DNA from: Pseudomonas sp. MWU16-30317
GTDB taxonomy: Bacteria > Pseudomonadota > Gammaproteobacteria > Pseudomonadales > Pseudomonadaceae
Length of the DNA stretch: 64,000 nucleotides
Direction: 5' to 3'
NCBI RefSeq assembly: GCF_020515695.1
Contig: NZ_JAIWJA010000001.1
Location: 620,001 to 684,000 of the forward strand
Shown here: in pieces, positions 20,836 to 30,000 of the stretch
How the letters are laid out: every line of letters begins with the position of its first letter
Position numbering within the stretch: position 1 is the first letter of the stretch
Notes under the pieces: model-generated
What the model was told of the DNA's origin: nothing
Database searches by the model: none
Seen by the model: the letters and a program-made list of their open reading frames with translations, nothing else
Made by a program: the position numbers and the translations under genes

Positions 20836-21027
20836 TTAGTGGCTGTCTTTCTCTGGAGCAGGGCTGCCAGCCTGGATTTTCTTGAAAATCTCTTCGCGGT
20901 GCACCTGGACCTCCTTGGGTGCGTCGATGCCAATACGCACTTGCATGCCTTTGACCCCCAGGATAGTAACGGTGATGTCGTCGTTAATGATGATGCTTTC
21001 GCCTACCTTGCGGGTGAGAATCAGCAT
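20836..21027 (-). CDS. csrA: Carbon storage regulator CsrA/RsmA
   Basis: A 63-residue RNA-binding homodimer that binds GGA motifs in leader mRNAs and represses or activates translation. In Pseudomonas it acts downstream of GacS/GacA and controls secondary metabolism, biofilm and secretion. The sequence [20 protein letters not shown], then [20 protein letters not shown] and VHREEI, is canonical. The conserved L4 and R44 RNA-contact residues are in place. AGGAG precedes the ATG. The C-terminal tail ([12 protein letters not shown]) is variable, as in RsmA paralogues. The 275 bp upstream contain no gene and should hold its promoter. Confidence 0.95.
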   Translation of the reverse strand: MLILTRKVGESIIINDDITVTILGVKGMQVRIGIDAPKEVQVHREEIFKKIQAGSPAPEKDSH

Positions 21028-21302
21028 GAATGGCTCCTAAGTCCTTTACGCAAAAAAATGTGTCCGATGGTCGGTGTCTTCCGCTGCACCCCCCACTTAA
21101 TGGACGCACGGATGAAGATTTAATTCCGTTGCGGGAATCCTCGTCGACACGTCCTGAAGCGGAATACTGGCGAAATGGGAACGATACCCAAAGGAAGTAT
21201 GGCTGGGTTTATGCTAAACCGCCGGATAACTGCGCACATGATATCCGGCGGCGCCGCAGATGTCCTGCAACCTTTTGTTCATCTTGCAATAATTACGCAC
21301 AT

Positions 21303-23159
21303 TTATGGCTGCCAAAGGGTTCGTTCACCACTCAACTTGCGGTTCAGAAAACTCGCCGCGCTGATCAATGCCAAGTGGCTGAGCGCCTGGGGCGTATTGC
21401 CCAAGTGACGGCCGTGCATGTCGAACTCTTCGGCGTATAGCCCCAACGGGCTGGCGTAGCGCAATAGTTGCTCGAACTCCAAGTGCGCCTGCTCGACCCG
21501 ACCGGCTCTGGCCAGGCACTCCACGTACCAGAACGAGCACGCCGTGAAGGCGCCTTCGCTGCCGTCCAGCCCGTCGCCATTCTGCTCGTCGGTGCGATAG
21601 CGGTAGACCATGCCATCACGCACCAACGTGCGCTCGATGGCATCCAGCGTGCTCAGCCAGCGCGGGTCGCTGGCGCCGACGAAGCGCACCAATGGCATCA
21701 ACAGCATCGAGCCGTCGAGCCGATCACTGCCCTTGTACTGGACGAAGTGGCCGCGTTCCGCGTCCCAGAAGTTGCTCCAGATGTCATCGTGTATGGCCTG
21801 GCGCTCCGTGTCCCAGCGCGCGAAGGGGGCGGGCAGCGAGCGTTTGAAGGACAGGCGCAGGGCTCGGTCCAGCGCGACCCAGCACATCAGCCGCGAGTGC
21901 AGGAAATGCTGCGGTTCGCCGCGCATTTCCCAGATACCTACATCCTTCTCGCGCCAGCTCTGACAGACTTGATCGACCAGTTGCGTGACGTGTTGCCAGC
22001 CCTCGTGGGAAATCGCTTCCCCGTACTTGTTGGCAAGGTAGACCGCGTCCAGCAGCTCGCCGTAGATATCCAGTTGCTTCTGCTTGTAGGCTTCGTTGCC
22101 GACACGCACCGGTTGCGCACCGCCATGGCCACTGAGGTGGTCGAGGTTGGCTTCGGGCAGTTCTTCACGGCCGTCCAGGCCATAGAGAATGTGCAATTTG
22201 GCCTGTTCCTCACAACTGGCACCCACGCGGTCATGGACCCAGCGCATGTAATCGTTGGCTTCCTGGTTGAAGCCCAGACGCATGAAGGCGTACACGGTGA
22301 ACGATGCATCACGGATCCAGGTGTAGCGGTAATCCCAGTTGCGCGAACCACCGCGTTGTTCTGGCAGGCCGAAGGTCGCGGCAGCGATGATGCCCCCGTG
22401 CTTGCGCGAGGTCAGCAGCTTGAGGGTGAGCGCCGAGCGCATCACCATCTCGCGCCAGCGCCCGCGATAATGGGCGTGGCCGAGCCACTCGCGCCAATAG
22501 TCGATCGTGGCGCGCAGGCAGTGGTCACTGCTGTCGGCGTACACCAAGGGGTCATCGGTACTGCCGAGGATGAACTCGGCAGTTTGCTGATGGCTCAACT
22601 CGAAGCGGGCCACGGCAGCGTTGTCGTCCACATCCAGCGCCTGGTCGGAGCACAACCGCAGGCTGGGCTGGCCGTCGGCATGAAAGCTTACGCCGGGCTT
22701 TTCACCGACGCTGTCCGATTCGGCGCGGGTGTCGGCGCGGCTGTAGTCATGGCGCACCCGGCAGCGCATCGCGAAGGTCGCTTGGCCGCTGACGACCTTG
22801 ACGCGCCTTACCAGGCGCGGGGTGTCGTCGACGTTCTCCGGGATAGGCATGAAGTCGGTGACTTCCACCACCGCCTGTTCGCTGATCCAACGGGTTTGCA
22901 GAATGTTGCTATCGGGCAGATAGATCTGCAGCCGACGCGCATCCGGGAGGTCCGGGGCCAGCTCAAAGACGCCAGCATCGGGGGTGTCCAGCAGTGCAGC
23001 AAACAGCGAAGGGCTGTCGAAGTCTGGCCAGCAGCAGAAATCGATGCAACCGGTGTCGGCTACCAGTGCGGCGCTGCGCATGTTGCCGATCAGGCCATGG
23101 GCTTCGATCGGGCGTTGCGAGGCGAGGGGGTCGAGGTGACGCGCGGTAGACTCAGCCAT
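21303..23159 (-). CDS. Glycoside hydrolase family 15 protein (glucoamylase/trehalase-like)
   Basis: An approximately 618-residue cytoplasmic GH15 enzyme. The N-terminal part (IEAHGLIGNMRSAALVADTG) and the (alpha/alpha)6 catalytic domain are typical. The substrate-site motif WDYRYTWIRDASFTVYAF and the closing CSFWYVECLARAGRVEQA segment are clear. Members hydrolyse alpha-1,4-glucans or trehalose from the non-reducing end. The start is either the ATG at 23159 or a GTG at 23165; both fall within the last codons of the SDR gene, so the two genes are translationally coupled. The pair looks like a carbohydrate or osmoprotection unit. No signal peptide is seen. Confidence 0.88.
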   Translation of the reverse strand: MAESTARHLDPLASQRPIEAHGLIGNMRSAALVADTGCIDFCCWPDFDSPSLFAALLDTPDAGVFELAPDLPDARRLQIYLPDSNILQTRWISEQAVVEVTDFMPIPENVDDTPRLVRRVKVVSGQATFAMRCRVRHDYSRADTRAESDSVGEKPGVSFHADGQPSLRLCSDQALDVDDNAAVARFELSHQQTAEFILGSTDDPLVYADSSDHCLRATIDYWREWLGHAHYRGRWREMVMRSALTLKLLTSRKHGGIIAAATFGLPEQRGGSRNWDYRYTWIRDASFTVYAFMRLGFNQEANDYMRWVHDRVGASCEEQAKLHILYGLDGREELPEANLDHLSGHGGAQPVRVGNEAYKQKQLDIYGELLDAVYLANKYGEAISHEGWQHVTQLVDQVCQSWREKDVGIWEMRGEPQHFLHSRLMCWVALDRALRLSFKRSLPAPFARWDTERQAIHDDIWSNFWDAERGHFVQYKGSDRLDGSMLLMPLVRFVGASDPRWLSTLDAIERTLVRDGMVYRYRTDEQNGDGLDGSEGAFTACSFWYVECLARAGRVEQAHLEFEQLLRYASPLGLYAEEFDMHGRHLGNTPQALSHLALISAASFLNRKLSGERTLWQP

Positions 23160-23952
23160 TGTCACGAAACCCTGGATAGAGGCTCATGCCGCCATCGATG
23201 AACAGCGTGGTGCCGTGCAGATAATCGGACAGATCGCTGGCCAGCCAGACCACGGCATTGGCAACGTCCTCGACCTCGCCGATGCGCCCATAGGGGATCA
23301 GTTCCAGCACCTTTTTCTCCGTATCGCCCTTCATGACATCGGCATTGATGGCGGTACGGATCGCTCCCGGCGCGATGGCATTGACGCGGATATGCTGCTG
23401 CCCGACTTCTTGGGCGATGCTGCGCATCAGCAGATCGATGGCGCCCTTGGACGCCGCGTAGTTGGCATGCCCGGCCCAGGGAATCAGCTGGTGCACCGAG
23501 CTCATGTGAATGATATTGCCGGCCGCTCGGGAGACTTCAAGGCGTGGCCCCTGGCGGGCGAACTGGCGCAGTGCGGCGCGCGCGCACAGGAACTGCCCGG
23601 TCAGATTGACCTCGATTACCTTGTTCCAGTCGGCCAGGGTCATGTCTACCGTGGCGGCGTCGCGCTGCAGGCCGGAGTTGGCCACCAGAATGTCGAGGGC
23701 GCCAAAGGCATCGAGGGTCTCGGCAAACAGGCGATCGACGTCCTCTTCCTTGGACACGTCGGCACCGATGGCAATGGCGCGTCCACCATTTTCGCGGATG
23801 CGCTGGGCCAGCTCCTCGGCCGGCTCGGCGTGACTGTTGTAGTTGATCACCACGGCAGCACCTGCGTCAGCCAGCGCCTTGGCGGCGCCTGCGCCGAGGC
23901 CGGAACTGGCACCGGTGACCAGGGCAACGTGTTTTTCAAGGGATATATGCAT
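23152..23952 (-). CDS. SDR-family oxidoreductase (glucose 1-dehydrogenase-like)
   Basis: A 266-residue classical short-chain dehydrogenase. The cofactor motif is LVTGASSGLGAGAAKAL. The NNAG-equivalent is LVANSGLQ, a VANSG variant. The catalytic triad is Ser of HMSSVHQ with Y-xxx-K in NYAASKGAI. The C-terminal motif is GTTLFIDGGMSLYPGF, common in glucose 1-dehydrogenases. An open frame continues about 450 bp upstream, but it has no ribosome site and covers an opposite-strand gene, so MHISLEKHVALVTGAS at 23952 is taken as start. It is the first gene of a two-gene unit with the GH15 enzyme, suggesting oxidation of the released sugar. Substrate not proven. Confidence 0.87.
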   Translation of the reverse strand: MHISLEKHVALVTGASSGLGAGAAKALADAGAAVVINYNSHAEPAEELAQRIRENGGRAIAIGADVSKEEDVDRLFAETLDAFGALDILVANSGLQRDAATVDMTLADWNKVIEVNLTGQFLCARAALRQFARQGPRLEVSRAAGNIIHMSSVHQLIPWAGHANYAASKGAIDLLMRSIAQEVGQQHIRVNAIAPGAIRTAINADVMKGDTEKKVLELIPYGRIGEVEDVANAVVWLASDLSDYLHGTTLFIDGGMSLYPGFRDNG

Positions 23953-24097
23953 GATGGAGGGCCTTGTCTGCAAGGATGTGAAGGGGGTCTCCTTTAGCTG
24001 ACTGGCGGTTGGGTGTATCGGTTCAGGAAAATTACATGGCACCTTTTTCAGGATTCGGGTGCCTGAACTAGAGTATGTCCTTATCGAGGAACGCCTG

Positions 24098-24250
24098 ATG
24101 ACGCAGCCCAATAATGAATCCAGGTCGAAACGTGAAGATCTGCAAAACGAACCGGCGAATGCCGGCAAGGTCGGGGAAAAAAACAAGCGGATGAACGAGA
24201 AGGGCGAGGCCGAACGGCCAGGGACGCCGCCGGATCCAAAGAAACGGTGA
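24098..24250 (+). CDS. Small, very hydrophilic protein
   Basis: A 50-residue protein, MTQPNNESRSKREDLQNEPA and onwards, ending PGTPPDPKKR. CGAGGA lies just before the ATG. It is almost entirely charged or polar with no hydrophobic core, so it is probably disordered. Comparable small stress-type proteins occur across Pseudomonas. Function unknown. It is divergent from the SDR gene. Confidence 0.6.
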   Translation: MTQPNNESRSKREDLQNEPANAGKVGEKNKRMNEKGEAERPGTPPDPKKR

Positions 24251-24270
24251 GTTTTTACAACGCCTGATAG

Positions 24271-24297
24271 GGCCTCTTCGGCGGCGAAGAAGAGGCC
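24271..24297. terminator. Hairpin between convergent genes
   Basis: GGCCTCTTC-GGCGGCGAA-GAAGAGGCC is a 9-bp perfect stem between the small hydrophilic gene and the convergent oxygenase gene. It could stop transcription from both sides. No long T-run follows on either strand. Confidence 0.55.
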
Positions 24298-24323
24298 ATT
24301 ACAGCGAGCGCAAGTAACCGATC

Positions 24324-24998
24324 TTACAACCCGAAATTGAACGCAATCGAAATCCGCGCCCGATCCCCGCGATGGGGCTTGACCGAATGCAGCAGCCACG
24401 ACGGAAACATCACCAGCGTCCCCGCAGCAGGCGCCATTTTGCTCATGAACCCCGCCGTCAGACAGCCTTCGATTCGCATCCGCAAGGCTGGGTAGAGCAT
24501 GGTCGGCATCACCCCGCGTGGGTCGACGAATTCCAGTTCGCCGCCCAGTGCGGCATCTTCACCGCGCCCGCCATCGTCGACCCAATACACCGCCGACCAA
24601 TACGCGCCCGGGTGGCCATGCACGCCATTGCCATGGCCGGAGCGATTGACGTTGGCCCAGGCTGCGCACGTCCAGGTCAACTTGGCTTCGATCAGACCAT
24701 GTTCCGGCGAGTTGACCGCTGACAGCTGATTGGCCAGTTCCTGAGCGAACGCCAGCAACTCTGCCCCAGCCGCACCGGACCATTCACCGAAGTCATCGGT
24801 GGACTGCCAGCCGCCCTCGTTGCTGTGGTCGGTGCTCGGTTGCGCGGCCTCCCGAGCCAGGATGGTCTCGCGCAACTCGGCATTGAGGCGCTGAAACTCA
24901 GGGTGCTGCAGGCTGGCGACCGGGGTGGCGAAGAGTTTGTTGATCTTGATCTGGCCGGCATCGACGCCGAAGGGAGGGGAAGCAGGCTGGTCAGACAT
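24324..24998 (-). CDS. TIGR02466-type 2OG-Fe(II) oxygenase
   Basis: A 224-residue protein with a double-stranded beta-helix dioxygenase signature. The first metal-ligand region is HGHPGAYWSAVYWVDDGG. The distal region SWLLHSVKPHRGDRARISIAFNFGL provides the second His and the Arg that binds 2-oxoglutarate. The opening IKINKLFATPVASLQHPEFQ is typical of the TIGR02466 family of uncharacterised oxygenases. The start MSDQPASPPFG at 24998 is chosen over an upstream in-frame codon at 25037. Cytoplasmic; the substrate is unknown. It is downstream of the topoisomerase IB gene on the same strand, with an 85-bp gap. Confidence 0.78.
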   Translation of the reverse strand: MSDQPASPPFGVDAGQIKINKLFATPVASLQHPEFQRLNAELRETILAREAAQPSTDHSNEGGWQSTDDFGEWSGAAGAELLAFAQELANQLSAVNSPEHGLIEAKLTWTCAAWANVNRSGHGNGVHGHPGAYWSAVYWVDDGGRGEDAALGGELEFVDPRGVMPTMLYPALRMRIEGCLTAGFMSKMAPAAGTLVMFPSWLLHSVKPHRGDRARISIAFNFGL

Positions 24999-25083
24999 AA
25001 CGGAATTCGCTCGATCAAGGTAAAGATATAAGGACAAAGCCTATTACAGGCGCCCGCTAGATGCCATGACCTGTCGCAACGAC

Positions 25084-26112
25084 TCAGGCGATCTGCACGA
25101 GTTTTTCCAGAAAACTCGCCAGCGCCACTTCTTCCATGCGCAGGCCCTTGCGTTGCCGCGGCTTGGGCAGCTTGGCCAGTTCGCCCAAGGCGAAATGCTC
25201 GAGTACCGCCGGGTGGATATAACAACGCCGACACACTGCCGGGGTATTGCCCAGATGGCGGGCCACCTCTTTGACCATCTCGACAATGTGCTGTTTGGCT
25301 TGTGGCTCGGGCTGCCAGTGCAGTTCGCGCAGCATCTCCAAGGCCATCGCCGTGCCGGCCCAGGTGCGGTAATCCTTGGCGGTGAAGTCGGCACCCGTAA
25401 GGCGGTGCAGGTAGGCGTTGACGTCCGACGAGCTGACCCCGTGGCGCTGGCCGTCGTCGTCCAGATACTGGAACAGCGCCTGGCCCGGTAACTCCATGCA
25501 ACGTTTGACGATCCCCGCCAAGCGTCGGTCCTTGATGCTGACCTGATGCTCGACGCCGCTCTTGCCGCGAAACTCGAAGGCGATCTGGCTACCGTGCACC
25601 TCGACGTGGCGATTGCGCAGCGTGGTCAGCCCGTAAGAGCGGTTATCCCGCGCGTACTGGGTATTACCCACGCGGATCAACGTCGCATCGAGCAGCGAGA
25701 TGACCGTGGCCATGACCTTGTCGTGGTTGAGTCCTGGCGTGCTCAAGTGCTCGTCCAGTTGTTTGCGTACCCGTGGCAGCTGCTTGCCGAAAGCCAGCAT
25801 GCGCGCGTATTTGCCCTCGTCGCGCAGTTCGCGCCAGCGCGGGTGATAGCGGTATTGCTTGCGGCCCCGCGCGTCGCGGCCAGTGGCCTGCAAGTGGCCG
25901 TTGGGATCGGCGCAGATCCACACATCGGTATAGGCCGGCGGGATTACCAGCTTGTTGATGCGCTCGATTTCGGCTTTGTCGCGGATGCGCTCGCCGGCGC
26001 TGGTGAAATAGGCGAAATGGCCGCGCAGTACCTTGCGGCGCAGGCCTGGCTGCGAATCGTCGACGTAATGGAGGTCGGCGGGCAGGCGGGGCAGATTCGA
26101 TGAGTCGGGCAT
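25084..26112 (-). CDS. Type IB DNA topoisomerase (poxvirus-like)
   Basis: A 342-residue bacterial topoisomerase IB that relaxes supercoils by a 3'-phosphotyrosyl intermediate. The N-terminal domain contains RIRDKAEIERINKLVIPPAYTDVWICA and GRKQYRYHPRWRELRDEGKY. Catalytic-domain elements are the Arg-containing ARDNRSYGLTTLRNRHV, the Lys/Arg region EFRGKSGVEHQVSIKDRRL, the KDYRTWAGTAMALE motif and the tyrosine motif NTPAVCRRCYIHPAVLE. All expected active-site groups are therefore present. The frame stays open to 26415, but MPDSSNLPRLPADL at 26112 fits the family length. It is divergent from the response-regulator gene. Confidence 0.9.
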   Translation of the reverse strand: MPDSSNLPRLPADLHYVDDSQPGLRRKVLRGHFAYFTSAGERIRDKAEIERINKLVIPPAYTDVWICADPNGHLQATGRDARGRKQYRYHPRWRELRDEGKYARMLAFGKQLPRVRKQLDEHLSTPGLNHDKVMATVISLLDATLIRVGNTQYARDNRSYGLTTLRNRHVEVHGSQIAFEFRGKSGVEHQVSIKDRRLAGIVKRCMELPGQALFQYLDDDGQRHGVSSSDVNAYLHRLTGADFTAKDYRTWAGTAMALEMLRELHWQPEPQAKQHIVEMVKEVARHLGNTPAVCRRCYIHPAVLEHFALGELAKLPKPRQRKGLRMEEVALASFLEKLVQIA

Positions 26113-26407
26113 AGAGGGGACCTTGGTGGCGCAATGCTTGAGCTGTTGACCGCGGCCATCTCGCGGGGTGCGATCGAAATGGCTTTCGCGCGGCGCCCTA
26201 GCAGCGCTGACAGCCCCCTCAAATGCACGCACATGCAGATTTTTTGTGGCGCGGACCCCGCAACCACGGGCCTGCGAGGGGTTTGTAGGATTAATCGCAG
26301 GTAACTTCAGAAAGGTCCTACAGACCCTGCCGAAATCCTCGCCAATACTGTGCGCCGAGCCGCTGCCTGGAGGCGGCTGCCGAACACCAAAGCCCTGGGA
26401 GGGCCCC

Positions 26408-27034
26408 ATGTACAAGGCATTGATCGTGGACGATCACCCGTTCATTCGCGCCAGCGTGAAGGTGTTGCTCAAGCAGGAACGCTTCGACACCATCGTCGAG
26501 GCCAGCGACGGCGCGCAGGCACTGCAGATGGCCAAGCACTACATCCCCGACCTGATCATCCTCGACATCAGCATGCCGGGCCTGGACGGCATGGAAGTGA
26601 TCCAGCGTATCCGCGAACAACGCATTCCGGCGCGTATTCTGGTGCTGACCTCGCAGCCCGCCGAGTATTTTTCGGCGCGGTGCATGAAGGCCGGTGCCAA
26701 GGGTTATGTGTGCAAGAGCGACCGCTTGTACGAGTTGTCCAAGGCCATTGGCGCAATCATGAGCGGCTACACCTATTTTCCGGACGTCGAAGAGGCATCC
26801 GTCTACCGCGGTGACCGCAGCGCCAGCGAAGCCGAGGCCATCGCCGGCCTGAGCGATCGCGAGATGATCGTGCTGCAGCAGCTGTCTCGCGGCTTTCGCA
26901 ACAGTGAAGTGGCCGAGCACATGATGCTCAGCCACAAGACTGTCAGCACCTACAAGTTGCGCATCATGTACAAGCTCAAGGTGCGCACGCTGGTGGACCT
27001 GGCCGATCTCGCCAAACGCCACGAGTTGATATAA
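26408..27034 (+). CDS. NarL/BvgA-family response regulator (RocA-like)
   Basis: A 208-residue regulator. The receiver domain has the acidic pocket D8/D9 (IVDDHPFIR), the phospho-acceptor Asp53 (LIILDISMPGLDG), Thr (VLTSQ) and Lys (YVCKSD). The C-terminal LuxR-type helix-turn-helix is LSDREMIVLQQLSRGFRNSEV with LSHKTVSTYK. It resembles BvgA, EvgA and RocA. The ATG at 26408 has GGAGG just upstream; the open frame before it is not supported. The cognate hybrid kinase starts 3 bp after its stop, so the pair forms a two-component operon. RocA1-type regulators control chaperone-usher fimbriae in P. aeruginosa, and such a cluster lies 12 kb downstream; that link here is inference. Confidence 0.9.
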   Translation: MYKALIVDDHPFIRASVKVLLKQERFDTIVEASDGAQALQMAKHYIPDLIILDISMPGLDGMEVIQRIREQRIPARILVLTSQPAEYFSARCMKAGAKGYVCKSDRLYELSKAIGAIMSGYTYFPDVEEASVYRGDRSASEAEAIAGLSDREMIVLQQLSRGFRNSEVAEHMMLSHKTVSTYKLRIMYKLKVRTLVDLADLAKRHELI

Positions 27035-27037
27035 GCC

Positions 27038-30000
27038 ATGAATGTGCGTCTTTCCAGACTCCTGGCCCATGCTGTGCTTGGCTGCTGTTTCATCCATGCC
27101 GAGGTTCAGGCGCAGAGCCCGGTGTCACCTCAAACGTTGCCCCCCGTACCTGAAACCCTGCAATTGCTCGGGCGCTCGACACTGAATGCCAGGGCCATGG
27201 TCGAGATGGACCTCAGCGCTGAAGATCGTCGCTGGCTGTGGGAGCGCCACACCTTGCGCCTGGGCGTCAGCCAGCCCGATTATCCGCCGTTCGACATGAC
27301 TGGCAGCGGTCGCGACTACGAAGGCATCACCGCCGACTACGCGCGGCTGATCGCCGAATTGCTCAACCTGCAGGTCACGGTGTCGCGCTATCGCAACCGC
27401 GATGCCGCCCTGCGGGCGTTGGAGCGCGGCGAGATCGACCTGCTGGGGACCTCCAACAGCGTCGAAGTGGCGAACGCCAACCTTAGCTTGTCCCAGGCGT
27501 ATGGTCTCGACCAGACGGTACTGGTACGCCGGATCGACCCACCCGAAGCACAGATCGTGCAGCCTACCCGGCAGCGCTTGGCGATCGTCCAGCACTACTT
27601 GCCCGACGATGTGGTGCGCATGCTGTATCCCGATGCCGAGGTGCTGATCTATGAATCGTCACTGGCGGCCATGGGCGCGGTGGCCTTCGGGCAAGCCGAC
27701 CTGTATCTGGGCAATGCTCTGGGGGCGCACTTCCAGCTCGGCCGCAGCCTGCTGAACAACCTGCAGCTGACTCAGGTCCCGGCATTGCGCGAAAGCCACT
27801 TCAGCTTCGCCATGGCGCCAGGCAACAGCCGTTTGCTGGCGCTGGTCAACCGCGCGCTGCAAGTGATCGACCCGCTGGAGCGCCGCGCGATCCTGCGGCG
27901 CTGGAGCGTCGAAGGGGTGGTGATCCCGCGCCGCGCCGAAGTGCAGCTGAGCGCCTCCGAGCAGCGTTGGATGCAGCGCCACCCGCAGGTCAAGGTTCTG
28001 ATCGACGAAGGACTGCTGCCCATCAGTTATCGCGACGAGCAAGGGCGCTTTCGCGGTATCAGTGCCCAGGTGCTGGACGCCGTCGGCCAGCGTACTGGTC
28101 TGGTGTTCGACGTGCAGTCTTCCACATCGTTGGCGCAGATGAGCCGCAGCATCATGCGCGGGGAAGCCCATTTGCTGGCGGCTTTGGCGCCGAGCCCCAT
28201 CCGCGAGGAACAACTGGCCTTCAGTCGACCTTACTTGAACAGCGGAATGGTGCTGGTGACACCGGACGACGGCCTGGCACCCACCAGTCTGGAGCAATTG
28301 GCTGGCAAGCCGGTGGCGGTGGTGCAGGGCACTTTTCTACTCGACGAACTGGCCGAGCGTTACCCCCATGTGCCATTGGTGCACGCCGCCACCGTGGCCA
28401 ATGCCCTGGCGTTGGTGGCTCAGGGCAAGGCCAGCGCGGCCGTGGTGTCGCTGCTCAGCGCCCGCTATCAACTGGCCGCGCGCTACGGCGGTGAATTACG
28501 CATCAGTGCCTCGCTGCCGGTCAGCCCGGCCAATTTCGCCTTCGCCACAGCGCGCGGGCAAAGCGAGCTGTTGTCGATCATCGACAAGGCCTTGTTGAGC
28601 ATCGAGCCCCAGGAGCTGGAGGCGCTGACCCACCGCAGCCATCCGCAAGTCATCGTTGCCGACAGCTACTGGAGCCGGCACCGGGAGCGGGTCTTCCGGG
28701 TGCTGTGGGTGGGCGGTGCGCTATTGCTGTTGGCGCTGATATGGATCACCTGGTTGCGCCGCCAGATCCGCCGCCGCGAACGCGCGGAGCAGGCCCTGAC
28801 CGATCAACTGGAGTTCATGCGGGTGATGATCGACGGCACGCCCCACCCGATCTACGTGCGCGATCGCCAAGGCTTGCTGCTCAACTGCAATGCCAGTTAC
28901 CTCAAGGCTTTGGGGGCAAGTCGAGAGGAGTTGATCGGCCAACCGATCACCATGACCAAAGTGGTCGAGCCGCAGGCGGCGCAGTTCTATCAGGACTCCT
29001 ATCTGCGGGTCATGGCTCAGGGCAAGCCGATTGTCGAAGACCGCAAGTTGACCCTCGCCAGCGGCGCGGAAATGACCATCTATCACTGGATCCTGCCGTA
29101 CAAGGCATCGGGCGGCCAGACGGTCGGGTTGATTGCCGGCTGGATCGACGTCACCGAGCGCGAACGCCTGTGCCTCGCTCATCAGCAGGCAACCCAGGAA
29201 GCCGAGGCGGCCAACCAGGCCAAGACGCACTTCCTGGCGACCATGAGCCATGAAATCCGCACGCCGATGAACGCCGTGCTGGGCATGCTCGAGCTGGCGC
29301 TGAAAAAGGCCGACGAGGGCCGTCTGGATCGCCTCGCCATCGAAGTGGCGGCCGAGGCGGCCCAAGGGTTGCTGGACCTGATCGGCGATATCCTCGACAT
29401 CACCCGCATCGAAGGCGGCCATCTGCAGTTGGAAACACGGGCGGTGGCATTGCGGCCCTGGATCGAATCGGTACTGCGGGTGTTCGACGCCCAGGCCCGG
29501 CACAAAGGGCTGGCGTTGGAGCTGCAGTTGCTGGGCGACACCCATCAAGAGCTGATCCTGGACCCGGTGCGCCTGCGCCAGGTGGTGGCCAATCTGGTGG
29601 GCAATGCGATCAAGTTCACCGAGGCCGGGTACGTGCGGGTCAGGCTCGAGGTGCAGCCGCTGGGGCGCGAGGTGCGCATTGTGCTGTGCGTCGAAGACAG
29701 CGGTGTGGGCATCGCCGAGCACGAACAACAATACCTGTGCGAACCCTTCGTGCAGGCGAGCAATCAGGTGATCGGCAGCCGCATTGGCACTGGCTTGGGG
29801 CTGAGCATCAGCCGGGCGCTGTGCGAATTGATGGGCGGCTCGTTGCGCCTGCACAGCGAGCCGGGGCAGGGCACACAGGTGTGGGTTACCTTGCAGGCGT
29901 TGAGGGCAGCGGTGGAGCCCGTCCCCATCAGTCATCCGATAACACCGTTACCGGTCAAGGGCGGCCGGGCGTTACGGGTGCTGGTGGTGGACGATTACCC

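Noticed and set aside
21468..23201. Plus-strand open frame of 577 codons opposite the GH15 gene
   Set aside because: Same cause; the GH15 gene with catalytic motifs occupies the other strand.
23953..24399. N-terminal extension of the SDR protein up to 24399
   Set aside because: No ribosome site, composition unlike SDR proteins, and it covers the small plus-strand gene at 24098.
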